A stretch of 61,152 nt of DNA from Clostridiaceae bacterium (GCA_012718915.1 JAAYBI010000065.1:1-61152), one strand, 5' to 3'; positions 44,487 to 54,597 are shown, counted from the first letter of the stretch. The notes: a model not told the origin generated them from the letters alone. A program made the numbers and translations.

Positions 44487-46094
44487 ATGAAAATTCTTAT
44501 TACTGAGAAAATAGCACAGGATTCGGTAGAATATCTCGTAGACAGAGGCTTTGAGGTAGATCAGAAACTCGGTCTGTCGCAAGACGAGATCAAGTCTATT
44601 ATTGCACCTTACGATGCATTGATTGTGAGAAGCGTGACCCAAGTAAACGCAGATCTAGTTGGCGCCGCAACCTCATTGAAGGTGGTTGGTCGTGCCGGTA
44701 ACGGTATCGACAATATCGATGTTAAGGCATGTACAGCGAAAGGCATTATTGCTGTCAACACTCCTGAGGCCAATATCATGGCTGCCGGTGAACTGGCTGT
44801 TGCTCTGTCTTTTGCCACATTTAGAAATATTTGCATTGCTAACGAAGCGGCAAGAAGAGATGATTTTAGACGCGGTCAAATGATCGGAAACGAGCTTGAG
44901 GGAAAAACCGCAGGAATAATTGGGCTCGGACGTATCGGTTCAATTGTAGCTCGCAAGTTAAAGGGCATCGGTATGAACGTTATCGCTTACGATCCTTACA
45001 TATCCGGTGAATCGTTTGATCGTGTCGGTGCAAAGCGCTGTGCGACGCTTGACGAATTGATTGAAGTGTCCGACTTGATCACATTTCATACACCGAAGAC
45101 CAAAGAAACATACAATATGCTTGACGCTGAAAAAATTGCAAAGTGCAAGAAAGGCGTCAGGATTGTTAACGCTGCTCGAGGTGGTCTCGTCAATGAGCAA
45201 GCTTTATATGATGCTTTGGTATCCGGGCAAGTTGCAGCAGCAGGAATCGATGTATTTGATAAGGAGCCATCCTACGACAAGGCGCCGGGCGAGCAGAATT
45301 ATCAGAATAAACTATTGGAGCTTCCTAACTGTGTCGTGACTCCTCACCTTGGAGCGTCTTCGCACGAGGCGAATCATAATGTCGGAACGGCAGTTACTGA
45401 GCTTGTCGCAAAAGCCTTAGAGGGCGAATTGGTGGCGGCTATTAACATGCCCAGTAGTTCCGGCAATATGGCTTTTCTTCGACCGTTTGCGTCGCTGGCA
45501 GAGAAACTTGGCAAGATTTATTATCAAGCTGAAAAGACTCCGGTGCGTAAAATCGAGGTTTGTTATCGCGGCGAATTGGCCAAGCAAGAGACGGGAATCC
45601 TTACCTTATCTGTTCTCAAGGGTTTTTTGTCCGCATTGACGACAGAGCGCGTCAGTTTTGTAAATGTTCGTCAATCGGTTGAAGAACGCGGGGTTGAAGT
45701 TGTAGAGAGTAAGACGACGCAAGTTAAGCGTTATAATAATTTAATTCATGTCAAATTCTTCACTGAGGATGGCCGGGAATTAAGTGTTAATGGTACGGTT
45801 TTTGGTGTGGACACCGAGGTATTGGTAACATTCTTTGGATACCAGATGAACTTTGAGTTAGCGCCGATGGTTATTGCAATGCAAAACGAAGATGTCCCGG
45901 GTATCATTGGCAAGGTCGCGACAAAGCTCGGAGAGAACAACATTAATATCGGAAGCATGCATTGGGGGCGTAAACCGGGTTCCGGAAAGGCGCAGTCCTT
46001 TATTGCCATTGACGAGATGGTTTCCGACTCGGTAATTTCAGAACTCGAGTCAATGCCGGGAGTGCTTAGAGTTACGCAATTGGATTTCTCCTGA
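44487..46094 (+). CDS. serA: D-3-phosphoglycerate dehydrogenase
   Basis: 535 residues, the long three-domain form. The N-terminal catalytic and NAD-binding domains contain GRAGNGIDNIDVKA, the Rossmann motif GIIGLGRIGS, NAARGGLVNE and the catalytic His in TPHLGASSHEA. An allosteric ASB-type domain follows (about 320-450), then a C-terminal ACT domain ending NINIGSMHWGRKPG, which usually senses serine. Catalyses the first step of serine synthesis. GGAGG before the ATG; co-transcribed with the aminotransferase. No serB-type phosphatase is in the window. Confidence 0.95.
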   Translation: MKILITEKIAQDSVEYLVDRGFEVDQKLGLSQDEIKSIIAPYDALIVRSVTQVNADLVGAATSLKVVGRAGNGIDNIDVKACTAKGIIAVNTPEANIMAAGELAVALSFATFRNICIANEAARRDDFRRGQMIGNELEGKTAGIIGLGRIGSIVARKLKGIGMNVIAYDPYISGESFDRVGAKRCATLDELIEVSDLITFHTPKTKETYNMLDAEKIAKCKKGVRIVNAARGGLVNEQALYDALVSGQVAAAGIDVFDKEPSYDKAPGEQNYQNKLLELPNCVVTPHLGASSHEANHNVGTAVTELVAKALEGELVAAINMPSSSGNMAFLRPFASLAEKLGKIYYQAEKTPVRKIEVCYRGELAKQETGILTLSVLKGFLSALTTERVSFVNVRQSVEERGVEVVESKTTQVKRYNNLIHVKFFTEDGRELSVNGTVFGVDTEVLVTFFGYQMNFELAPMVIAMQNEDVPGIIGKVATKLGENNINIGSMHWGRKPGSGKAQSFIAIDEMVSDSVISELESMPGVLRVTQLDFS

Positions 46095-46120
46095 CGATTT
46101 GATTTTCGGTAGGCGTATTG

Positions 46121-46163
46121 AATGGCTGTATCACAACGCTTTTTGTGATACAGCCATTATTTA
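46121..46163 (+). terminator. Strong terminator after serA
   Basis: Perfect 16-bp arms AATGGCTGTATCACAA (46121-46136) and TTGTGATACAGCCATT (46143-46158) are followed by ATTTAT. It lies between convergent serA and the YYY membrane-protein gene. Confidence 0.85.
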
Positions 46164-46192
46164 TGAGCGGCAATACCCATGGGATGAAGTCA

Positions 46193-48838
46193 TTACTGGA
46201 TTTCTACGATGTAAAGATCTTCTGTTTCAAAGACAATAACGCCTTGTTTTTTAAGCAAATCATCTTGGATCATCGGAAACGCATTGCGTTCCAACAGACC
46301 GACAATGATGAATTTGACTTGATATTGTTTGAGATAGGACTGAATGATTTCGACGTCGGATGACGTATATATTTGTTCGATTGCGAGTCTTCGAGGATTG
46401 ATGATTTCCTGCCAGAGGTCGGGCTTGCTCGTGTCTTGAATAAGTTCGTTGTCTTGAAGTACGCCTTGGAAGCGCCATAGCCATTCGTGTGTGTACCAGC
46501 CGAATATGGTCGGAAGACCGGTATAAGAAGACACGATACAATTATCGGTGTAACTATAACCGTAGCCTTCGACGATGTTGGCTATTCCCGTAACGTTTTC
46601 GTTGAGATATTCAATGGCTTTGTAGTAGGAGAGGAGGCTTCCTTCGCCTGTATTGAGTTGCGGGCTGTTGCGAGTCTTGATTGCAACCGTGCCGTCAATG
46701 CCTTTGTAATTGGTTTTATCTAGTTTCCCGGATCTCTGCGATGTTGTCACAAGAGGATAGTGCATCGTGACGGCAAGTGATAATGTCAATACAACTGCGA
46801 TTACCCTTGCAAAAATGAAAGACGTCTTGCTTCTACCGGATTCATGTCGATGCGAAAAGAATCTCATTGAAATATATCCGGTAATAATGGATAAAATGAT
46901 GAAGCCCTGAAACGTGAATTTGAACATTGTATTGGCACGCTTATAGTCACCACCATAAATATCAACGACATAAAAAAGTTCGGGGAGAAGAAGCATGATG
47001 AAACCAACGACGGCAAGGCCGCATACGAATAAATCAGAAGAGTTCATGGACAAGAAAAAACGAGTTGCAAAGTTTGGTGCCGTGGGATTATTCTTTTGAG
47101 AAGAAGCAGCACGCTTCATTTTATGATAAGACAATAAAACAGCAAACACGATAAACGATATCGCAAAAGCAATATGGACGCCCCAGACCATCAAAAACTG
47201 ATATAGACCGGTTCGTGATTCGACAGGTAATAAAGCACTTGAAATCATATCGAAATTGACGTGAAACGGCATGGACAGAGCAAATGACAGAGTAAAAATG
47301 TAAGACAAGACCAGAGAGGTTCGACTCATTGCGCATGGAAAAGCAGAAGAGAGCACGATTGAGAAGAACAGCACACACACTTGAAATATGAGATGTATTA
47401 ATGGCTGTCCGGAAAAATTCATGTAAATGAATAAAATTGAGAACATTTCTATCAAAAATATAGCAACCCCCGGCCGTGTCGAAAAGCGTTTTGAAAAGAG
47501 TGTTTTTGAAATCAATACGGCCATAGCGGAAGCGATGAAGTATATGAGGAAATCCCAGTAATTGCACATAGTACAAATGGCGAGAAGTGCGGCGATAGCA
47601 ACATAATAATACGATAATAATGAAGATAGCTCGGATCGTACCTGCAGAGTGAGATTCTTTAGCGAAAGGCCACAGAAAACTCGAGCGGACGAGTCATTGG
47701 ATCGGTTGTAATCGGACGATACGACAAGGAGCAATAAGGCTAAGATTAACAATACAACCATAGAACCCACAAAATGGGCGTGCAAATCTCCGATCAAAAA
47801 TGAATAGTAGGGGAATTCATGAATAGTATAATCACCGTTTTTGATTAGTTCTCCGGCAGCATTTACGACACGCGAATCCGGATTATGGCCGATGAACCGA
47901 GTGGAGTTAGGATAAAAAAAGTTTCCGGTACTTCCTGTCTTTACGCCTATTCGGGATAAGAACAACAGAAATTTGTTGCCGACGCTGTTTTCATCATAAA
48001 AAAACGAATGAGCATTGCCAAAGATACAAACGGAAAAAGCGCTGATTAATCCGGCGATGACACGAAAAGCGGAAGGCGCTCGGGTGCCTTTCTGGATAGC
48101 GAATTCAAATAGCATACTTCCCAAACCGAATGACATAATGAATGCAACCGCAAGCGTGGTGCATATCGAAATCATATAGGTCACGGATGTCGAAAGACCA
48201 CTGAGGCGAGTAATAAAGGCATAGATGTATTGTCCGTAATAATAATAGTTTATGCTTCTGCCGGCTAACCAAGGATCAGGTGCGGGCAAGGTGTTCGTGC
48301 GTACCAAAGAATTCAAGAATGCAAAATCCATGAATTTCTCTTCGCCGTTAATTTCCGGGAAAAAGCCTTTGATATAAGTTAAGATGAGCAACGCTACCAG
48401 AAACATGAGCTCGATAATAATGATCTCATCGCGATGTTTGGTTGTTTTAATTGCCTCGAGAGCATGGTTGCGCGTTTTTTCATAGCCCCAGGATACTGCG
48501 CCAAGCAAAATCACTGATAAGGAAATGCTGACAATATTCAGAGGTAAAATTTTCAGGTATACAAGCGTCCAGATGATAAACGAAGGGAGCAGTACTCCAA
48601 CCGCTTTACTGAATGCGTAACCCTTACCTCGGAAACGCGAAAACATACTTGCGGTAAGCGGATAAGCTGCAAGTCCGAGGACTAAGATAGTTAGCCACCA
48701 ACGAAGAACAGGGATTGTGTCCCATCCGACTCGATCCATAAAAAACAAAGCGATCAGTCCGAGTGAGATCATAATAATTATCGAAAGAATACCTTGAGAC
48801 TCATTACTTTCGAGTGGGTTTCCGGAACGACGAGTCAT
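46193..48838 (-). CDS. YYY-type (Chlor_Arch_YYY/DUF2298) multi-pass membrane protein
   Basis: 881 residues with about 20 hydrophobic segments. The defining segment reads EKFMDFAFLNSLVRT, DPWLAGRSINYYYYGQYI and LSGLSTSVTY. The C-terminal soluble part holds EGYGYSYTDNCIVSSYTGLPTIFGWYTHEW, also typical of the family. Members occur in Chloroflexi, archaea and some Clostridia, and are thought to resemble oligosaccharyl- or glycosyl-transferases of the GT-C type, but the activity is unproven. GGAGG before the ATG. Downstream of the FAD oxidoreductase gene on the same strand. Confidence 0.85.
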   Translation of the reverse strand: MTRRSGNPLESNESQGILSIIIMISLGLIALFFMDRVGWDTIPVLRWWLTILVLGLAAYPLTASMFSRFRGKGYAFSKAVGVLLPSFIIWTLVYLKILPLNIVSISLSVILLGAVSWGYEKTRNHALEAIKTTKHRDEIIIIELMFLVALLILTYIKGFFPEINGEEKFMDFAFLNSLVRTNTLPAPDPWLAGRSINYYYYGQYIYAFITRLSGLSTSVTYMISICTTLAVAFIMSFGLGSMLFEFAIQKGTRAPSAFRVIAGLISAFSVCIFGNAHSFFYDENSVGNKFLLFLSRIGVKTGSTGNFFYPNSTRFIGHNPDSRVVNAAGELIKNGDYTIHEFPYYSFLIGDLHAHFVGSMVVLLILALLLLVVSSDYNRSNDSSARVFCGLSLKNLTLQVRSELSSLLSYYYVAIAALLAICTMCNYWDFLIYFIASAMAVLISKTLFSKRFSTRPGVAIFLIEMFSILFIYMNFSGQPLIHLIFQVCVLFFSIVLSSAFPCAMSRTSLVLSYIFTLSFALSMPFHVNFDMISSALLPVESRTGLYQFLMVWGVHIAFAISFIVFAVLLSYHKMKRAASSQKNNPTAPNFATRFFLSMNSSDLFVCGLAVVGFIMLLLPELFYVVDIYGGDYKRANTMFKFTFQGFIILSIITGYISMRFFSHRHESGRSKTSFIFARVIAVVLTLSLAVTMHYPLVTTSQRSGKLDKTNYKGIDGTVAIKTRNSPQLNTGEGSLLSYYKAIEYLNENVTGIANIVEGYGYSYTDNCIVSSYTGLPTIFGWYTHEWLWRFQGVLQDNELIQDTSKPDLWQEIINPRRLAIEQIYTSSDVEIIQSYLKQYQVKFIIVGLLERNAFPMIQDDLLKKQGVIVFETEDLYIVEIQ

Positions 48839-48915
48839 ATTTCCTCCATGAGCAATTTCAATTGCTAACGAGTATTATTGATATCTTATCAAATATAAAT
48901 CTGTCGACGGCAATC

Positions 48916-50004
48916 TTATGAGCAGATGTAATCAATATTAGCCACACTTGACAACGGTCGTACGGGAAATCGATTGCTTCGAATTTGGTCTGCAATATCA
49001 TTTGCCATAGATACACAGGAATCCATCCGATATTCGGCCGCAGAAGCAGAATCGCTGATCATAGCCAAACTACAGATGTAGAGGCCGGGAAGAGGCGTTG
49101 AGATCGATGTCTCCGGGGACGAGATGGGTAAAGCATATCTTGTTCGAGTGAGACGCCATGTCTTTATATCGGAACGAAGGATTGTAGGATTAATCTTTTG
49201 AAGAGATTTGAAATAAGCTTTGAACACTTCAGAATCGGACTGTGTCCACATGGGATGGGTCGTTTGAAAAGAACCGGACAAATATAGTATGTGCCCGCCG
49301 TATTTGCGCTCGCCAACGAGATTTGAATGTTGAATCAGGCGCTGAAATGGATAATGGTCTTCATCAAACGGCCTCGAAAAACATCCCGTAAACGGTGACT
49401 TTGTAACCAAAAGTAAGGTCATATTCGCTCGATAGGTCACATCCATCAGTGAATCGCGATAATCGGTAGGCAAATCGAGACTGTGAGTGATATGCGCCAA
49501 GTTACGACAGGAACCGGTAAACAGCACATCATCGCAATCAATAAGTACCGATGTGCAATCGGCAAGGACGCAGGTAATCTGATAAGTATCCTTATCTTCA
49601 TTGCATACTAAAGAAATATCAAGCGCGGTATAACCATAGTAAATTATTCCGCCTCCATCAGTAATCTCTTGGGTTAATGCAGATATCAGAGTGTGAAAAC
49701 CGCGCTCCGGATACCCTAGCTTCTTGCGTCCCGCCCGACCATACCAATAGGAATCAAACCATGATATGTCGTCGAATAAACCCAATTCCTTAAACAAAGA
49801 AATCATATTGCGATCGTTCTTACGAAGGTGATGAGGAATAAGTTCCAAGTATTCGTGACCAATGCGCATCGAGGACAGTGTGCCGCCTGCCGTTGAATGT
49901 TGCTCGACTACTAAAACTCGAAAACCGTTTCGCGCGAGTTTTCGAGCAGCTACGAGTCCGGTTAAGCCGGCGCCGATGACACATATTGAAGGACGTTGCG
50001 GCAT
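48916..50004 (-). CDS. FAD-dependent oxidoreductase (amine oxidase/protoporphyrinogen oxidase-like)
   Basis: 362 residues. The N-terminal dinucleotide-binding motif VIGAGLTGLVAARKLARNG ends with the acidic residue of VVEQHSTAGGTL. A C-terminal segment GLYICSLAMISDSASAAEYRM is the second FAD-binding piece seen in phytoene desaturase and UDP-galactopyranose mutase-like enzymes. The substrate is unknown. The RBS AGGAG overlaps the stop of the DUF1015 gene, and 77 bp separate it from the YYY gene. It may supply or remodel a lipid or sugar for that membrane enzyme (inference). Confidence 0.78.
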   Translation of the reverse strand: MPQRPSICVIGAGLTGLVAARKLARNGFRVLVVEQHSTAGGTLSSMRIGHEYLELIPHHLRKNDRNMISLFKELGLFDDISWFDSYWYGRAGRKKLGYPERGFHTLISALTQEITDGGGIIYYGYTALDISLVCNEDKDTYQITCVLADCTSVLIDCDDVLFTGSCRNLAHITHSLDLPTDYRDSLMDVTYRANMTLLLVTKSPFTGCFSRPFDEDHYPFQRLIQHSNLVGERKYGGHILYLSGSFQTTHPMWTQSDSEVFKAYFKSLQKINPTILRSDIKTWRLTRTRYALPISSPETSISTPLPGLYICSLAMISDSASAAEYRMDSCVSMANDIADQIRSNRFPVRPLSSVANIDYICS

Positions 50005-50016
50005 TGAGTCATCTCC

Positions 50017-51333
50017 TTATACGATTGATTTCGATTCCATGTAGTATCGCTTTTCGATGGCTTCACCCATCGAAAATGTTTTTCGCGGGAAAATTCCTAT
50101 TGAAGATAGTGTCGGAAAGAAATCAGACTTATGGACCGGTGGCAAAATGAAGCCAAGCCCGTCTTTTTCGGAAAGAGCTTCTACGACATCCGCGCCGTGA
50201 ATGTAATCAACACGGAATGCGCCGTTCTGGGCAGTCAAATCGTCAAGGAAAATCTGGAGCGTGCCGACTGCCAGCGGGTGAACCGGTTTCAGGATTTCGA
50301 CTCGATAAATAATTCTGCCGATTGTTGCGAAAAAGACTTGACCGTCGGTTTCGGAAAACACATCCTCTATAGCTTGTTCAACCTTTGAAATGGCGACATT
50401 ATCTGAACCAAAATAAGCTTTGATTGCTGCTTCAAAAGTCAGATAATCCAGTCCGAAGACCATGCGGTGGATAGGCTCAAAGTCTAAACCGGCATCATGG
50501 ATATTGACAACTTCGACGAGCGCGAACCGTGCGGGATGATTTTGGTATTCTTCCGGACTCAATGAGGTTTTGATCGAATCCCAATGTGCCTTGGCAGTGG
50601 CCAAAGAATGGTTGCCATCTCCGACCGCAAAAAGAAAACCGTCATCAGAGGCGTCCAAAAGATGAGATAGGCCTTCAATGATGACATTAAATGCAGGTGA
50701 ATCTGTTGGCGCGTAATAGCCACGTATGTGCCCACCGTTCATCATCAAGTCGGTGTCGTATAAGACCGAATCCTTTTGGTCCTTAAGGAGTGTATAAGCA
50801 GCTTCAATTACGGTCTCTTCGGGATTATCAATTAAGAGCATGATATGAGGAATCTCGACGGCGGCGTCCTTGCGAATTCGAACTCTGGGCGGAATGCGTG
50901 AAAGAACAGTGCCTTCGGTTGCGCGAATTCTGCTTTTAGTTCCGGGGGTAAAATCATATTGATCCAAGTCAACGCTGAGAACGATGCCTTTGCGAGAGGG
51001 GTGAAGCGGTGTCGCCCGATCAACCAATATAATCCCGGGAGCTTTCTTTTCGAGAATGTCATCGCGAAGATAATTACTAATATTATAGTTAATAAGTCCG
51101 ATCATTACGGAAATGTGCTTCTCATCCAGTGATTCCAGGAATACTTCAGGTAATACCATTTTAAGAGTCGATGGTGAATCACCAACGTTCTCGGCAACGC
51201 TCTTCCAGTAATCCGGTTCAGAGGTGAATTGATCGCATGCAATGACTGCCCAACGCGAAAGGTCAACGGAAGATTTCGGAAGAAGAATCTCAGGAGCAGC
51301 GACTGCTAATTTCTTGTAAAATATCGAATTCAT
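50017..51333 (-). CDS. DUF1015 family protein
   Basis: 438 residues of the DUF1015 family. Recognisable pieces are RWAVIACDQFTSEPDYWK near the N-terminus, LHPSRKGIVLSVDLDQYDFTPG, and FAVGDGNHSLATAKAHW, the family's most conserved motif. The start is the ATG at 51333, which follows AGAGG by 5 nt; the upstream in-frame GTG overlaps that SD. From memory, DUF1015 genes recur beside serA and serC in Bacteroides and Clostridia, and here serA lies 4 kb away on the other strand. First gene of a probable DUF1015-FAD-YYY operon. Confidence 0.85.
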   Translation of the reverse strand: MNSIFYKKLAVAAPEILLPKSSVDLSRWAVIACDQFTSEPDYWKSVAENVGDSPSTLKMVLPEVFLESLDEKHISVMIGLINYNISNYLRDDILEKKAPGIILVDRATPLHPSRKGIVLSVDLDQYDFTPGTKSRIRATEGTVLSRIPPRVRIRKDAAVEIPHIMLLIDNPEETVIEAAYTLLKDQKDSVLYDTDLMMNGGHIRGYYAPTDSPAFNVIIEGLSHLLDASDDGFLFAVGDGNHSLATAKAHWDSIKTSLSPEEYQNHPARFALVEVVNIHDAGLDFEPIHRMVFGLDYLTFEAAIKAYFGSDNVAISKVEQAIEDVFSETDGQVFFATIGRIIYRVEILKPVHPLAVGTLQIFLDDLTAQNGAFRVDYIHGADVVEALSEKDGLGFILPPVHKSDFFPTLSSIGIFPRKTFSMGEAIEKRYYMESKSIV

Positions 51334-51498
51334 GTAAACCTCTTTTTGCACTTTGTAAACGGTATTGTATCACAGAATGAGGGGTGGCTGAACCCCAAAT
51401 ATCTCTCAAATCAGCAATTTATAATGTGCAAAAGTATTGAAGACCTAAAAGAGCTGTGTTGAATCTGTGATAAGATCACTTGGTGATTTCATAGCCAC

Positions 51499-52800
51499 TT
51501 AGGCTCGGATGCGAGATAGTTTTTGAGCAAATACAGCAAAAAGCAACAAAAATGCCAGTGCAAATAATGGGATTATGTGAAGCGTAATTGCATCTGCAAC
51601 TAAAGCGACCAGAATGGGGAGCAGCGTGTATCCGATGTTAGCAAACCCCATCTGATACCCTGTAGCAATAATTGCGAAGGATCCAAAGCGAAGCGGTGTA
51701 TCTTGCATCACGCAAGGATATAGCGGCGCAAAACCAAAGCCAATTAAAGCAATCCCAATCGGACAGAAAATATAAGGATATATCGGAGTAATTAATACTG
51801 CAAAGCCGAGTATGCTGATTGCTACTCCGATTTTTATAGCCCGGGTTGCTCCGATCTTTTCTACGAAAAATCCGATAAAAATTCGTCCGACCGTAATCAT
51901 TGCATAATATAAAGAAACCCATAAGCCGGCACTCTTGACGGTGACATGTCGAACCTCTCGAAAATAAGTTGCGCTCCATAATCCCAGAACGGCTTCTGCA
52001 CCGACATAGAAGAAGAAAGTAGCTATTGCATAGAACAGTCCTTTTCGCGAAAAAACCTCGGATGCCGCCAGTCGGAGTTTTGCCCCAAGTTTACTATTAA
52101 TAGTAGGAACAGGGTCGGTTATAGTATCGCGTTCTGCCCGGATCTCATGAGGTGATATTACCTTTTTCGCATTCGGTTGCGCGGGATTATTTGATTCATT
52201 ATTCGTGCCTGAGGTAGAAGATAAGACAGTTTGCGTGGGCGGGTGTGAATCACGAATTGTCCAAACTCTGAGTGACAAGAAGAAAATAACGGCTAATACG
52301 AGCTGTATGATTCCGATGATATGGTAACCGTTGCGCCACGAACCGAGAGATGTAATGGCAAATGTCATTAATAAGGGACCCGCAAAAGCCCCCATGCCCC
52401 AGAAGGCGTGAAGCCAATTCATGTGTTTGGAAGTGAAGTGTCGCGCGACATAATGATTCATCGCCGCATCGACGGCGCCGGCTCCGAAGCCCATCGGTAT
52501 AGTCAACATGACAAGAAACCAAAAATTGCCGGCAAAACCATAAAGAAAAATCGACACACCGGTCAACAGACAGCTCAAGAGAACTAATGGACCAGTTTTA
52601 ATACGTCTGAGGATATGACCGCTCGAAAAAGAAGCTATAGTCGATCCAATCGTGCCGATAATGGTCAGAAAACCCGCACCGGCCAGCGGTAAATTGAAAG
52701 TGATGCGCATCTCCGGCCAGGCAACGCCGGTCAGCCCATCGGGTAAACCCAAACTTAAATATGCCAAATAGATGACAATGAGTAAAAAAATTGTAGCCAT
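51499..52800 (-). CDS. Major facilitator superfamily transporter
   Basis: 433 residues, about 12 membrane helices with a charged central loop (about 185-245). The N-half shows GVAWPEMRITFNLPLAGAG and FSSGHILRRIKTGP, the MFS loop 2-3 basic motif; VDAAMNHYVARHF and WLHAFWGMGAFAGP are typical of the fucose permease-like (FHS) branch. The substrate is unknown, perhaps a sugar or drug. AAGGA before the ATG. Divergent from the gntR gene. Confidence 0.85.
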   Translation of the reverse strand: MATIFLLIVIYLAYLSLGLPDGLTGVAWPEMRITFNLPLAGAGFLTIIGTIGSTIASFSSGHILRRIKTGPLVLLSCLLTGVSIFLYGFAGNFWFLVMLTIPMGFGAGAVDAAMNHYVARHFTSKHMNWLHAFWGMGAFAGPLLMTFAITSLGSWRNGYHIIGIIQLVLAVIFFLSLRVWTIRDSHPPTQTVLSSTSGTNNESNNPAQPNAKKVISPHEIRAERDTITDPVPTINSKLGAKLRLAASEVFSRKGLFYAIATFFFYVGAEAVLGLWSATYFREVRHVTVKSAGLWVSLYYAMITVGRIFIGFFVEKIGATRAIKIGVAISILGFAVLITPIYPYIFCPIGIALIGFGFAPLYPCVMQDTPLRFGSFAIIATGYQMGFANIGYTLLPILVALVADAITLHIIPLFALAFLLLFAVFAQKLSRIRA

Positions 52801-52972
52801 AAGCGTCCTTCGTGTCAGATTTAATATTATTATATTCGAAGATAGGAGTTTCTTTTACACGTAAGTATGTTTGCCGATATCGTTTTTTGCGAAAATCGCA
52901 ATGATATTTACAAAGCTTGTCTTATATGTTATACATGATATAGAACAAATAAATAGACGAGGAGGCAGAAAA

Positions 52973-53347
52973 TTGATTATAGAAGTCGATTTTTCGGGAG
53001 ATATTCCAATTTATTCCCAGGTTAGAGATCAAATTGTCATTGGCATTGCTTCGGGTCAGTTGCGTCCGGGGGATGCACTGCCGTCCGTTCGTCGATTGGC
53101 AGCCGATATTGGTATTAACGTTCATACGGTCAACAAAGCATATGCCATTCTTCGGGATGAAGGTTTTATTATTATGGATCGAAGATCCGGAGCCGAAATT
53201 GCTGCAATGAAGAAAGAAGACGGACCTTTTATAGAGCAACTTAAGGGGAGACTGTGTCCATATGTTGCGGAGGCGATGTGCAGACAAATGAGTTTGGAAG
53301 AATTTCAAGAATCAGTAGCTTCAATATATCATAGCTTGAAAATGTAG
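52973..53347 (+). CDS. GntR family regulator, YtrA subfamily
   Basis: 124 residues starting at TTG (52973), chosen because GAGGAGG lies 7 nt upstream; an upstream ATG at 52871 would add an unlikely leader. The winged helix contains PIYSQVRDQIVIGIASGQL, LPSVRRLAADIGINVHTVNKAY and the wing FIIMDRRSGAE. The short C-terminal helical tail (no large effector domain) defines the YtrA type. A promoter TTGTCT/TATAGA spaced about 16 bp precedes it. It ends 13 bp before a DUF1648 membrane protein, its probable target operon. Confidence 0.9.
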   Translation: MIIEVDFSGDIPIYSQVRDQIVIGIASGQLRPGDALPSVRRLAADIGINVHTVNKAYAILRDEGFIIMDRRSGAEIAAMKKEDGPFIEQLKGRLCPYVAEAMCRQMSLEEFQESVASIYHSLKM

Positions 53348-53360
53348 GAGGTGGGGAGAT

Positions 53361-54536
53361 ATGAATGAAGCCATTGATTTTTTGTTTATCGTTAATATTT
53401 TCGTTGTCGTAATCACCGGAGCGACACTTGCTATAATGCCTTTCATTACGATGAAGTCTCTACTGTTCGGAGTTCGTATTCCGGCTGAGCAAGTTAAGCA
53501 CCCGCAGGTGGTTGCGCTCAAAAGACGCTTTAGCTTTGTAGTATCAATCGCATCATTGCTCGTGATAGGTCTGGTCATCGCACAGTATATTTTTTATCCC
53601 CAAATGACGATTTTGACCGCAATCTATGCTCCTCTTATGATCGTATTTCTTCAGTTCGTTGTATACATTCCCTCGTGGAAGAAGGCTCTTATAATCAAAT
53701 CAGAGCATCAGTGGACTCTTGCAGAAAAGGGAAGCGCCGACATCAAGCTGACGATGTCTCGACAGACTTTTTCGAATCTGCCTTGGTCGTGGTATGTTGT
53801 GAGTGTATTGCTTGCAATTGGCGCGGTTATTGTCGGCCTCTATGTCTATCCGACGCTACCGGATACTGTTGTGACGCATTGGAATGCATCGATGGAGGCG
53901 GATAGTTGGTCCGAAAAAAGTTTGATGACCGTATTATCCATACCTCTTGTTGCGTTGGGAATGACTGTTTTTATGGCTATTAGCAACATGATGGTTTGGC
54001 GAATGAAATTGCAAATCAATCAAGAAGACCCGGCGCGGTCGTTCGCTCAACATAGACTATATCGCCTATATTTAAGCCATGTTCTGGGGGCAATAACCAT
54101 CCTGATGACACTGATGTTTTTGTTCATTTACGGCCTTGCAATACAATTGTGGGAGCCAACTAAGACAATCATGTACATTGCGATGGGAGTACCCTCACTG
54201 TTGATGATTATTTTGCCGGTTGGCCTGACGCTGAAAGTGGGTCAGGCAGGGAATAAGATTAATCCCGTAATATCTGAGGCGGATCGATTCGTTGCAGGTA
54301 TAATGCCTCAGACTTCTTCGCATCGTAACATCACGAGCCGTCAGGACGATCGATATTGGAAACTGGGTATGTTTTATTATAATAAAGAGGATCCGACGTT
54401 ATTTGTCGAAGATCGTTTTGGGACGAACAGCGGCTTCAATTACGCAAGACCCTTGGCGTGGTTGTTTGCGGCAATGATTATAATATTAACCGTCGGTACT
54501 ATTGTGCTGACAACGTACCTATACATTTATCAGTAA
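53361..54536 (+). CDS. DUF1648/DUF5808 membrane protein (SdpI-like)
   Basis: 391 residues. Several N-terminal membrane helices are followed by the DUF1648 signature YPTLPDTVVTHWNASMEADSWSEKS (about 165-190), further helices, a DUF5808-type soluble segment DDRYWKLGMFYYNKEDPTLFV (about 328-348), and a last TM. Such proteins are regularly paired with small GntR regulators in Bacillota and are related to SdpI-type immunity/signal proteins. GGAGG before the ATG. Confidence 0.87.
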   Translation: MNEAIDFLFIVNIFVVVITGATLAIMPFITMKSLLFGVRIPAEQVKHPQVVALKRRFSFVVSIASLLVIGLVIAQYIFYPQMTILTAIYAPLMIVFLQFVVYIPSWKKALIIKSEHQWTLAEKGSADIKLTMSRQTFSNLPWSWYVVSVLLAIGAVIVGLYVYPTLPDTVVTHWNASMEADSWSEKSLMTVLSIPLVALGMTVFMAISNMMVWRMKLQINQEDPARSFAQHRLYRLYLSHVLGAITILMTLMFLFIYGLAIQLWEPTKTIMYIAMGVPSLLMIILPVGLTLKVGQAGNKINPVISEADRFVAGIMPQTSSHRNITSRQDDRYWKLGMFYYNKEDPTLFVEDRFGTNSGFNYARPLAWLFAAMIIILTVGTIVLTTYLYIYQ

Positions 54537-54567
54537 CATTTATTGCAGTATGCATCGACCATTGGAA

Positions 54568-54597
54568 GGAAGTTCGATTAACGGACTTCCTTTTTTT
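54568..54597 (+). terminator. Terminator of the gntR operon
   Basis: GGAAGTTCG (54568-54576) pairs with CGGACTTCC (54582-54590), followed by seven Ts. Confidence 0.92.
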
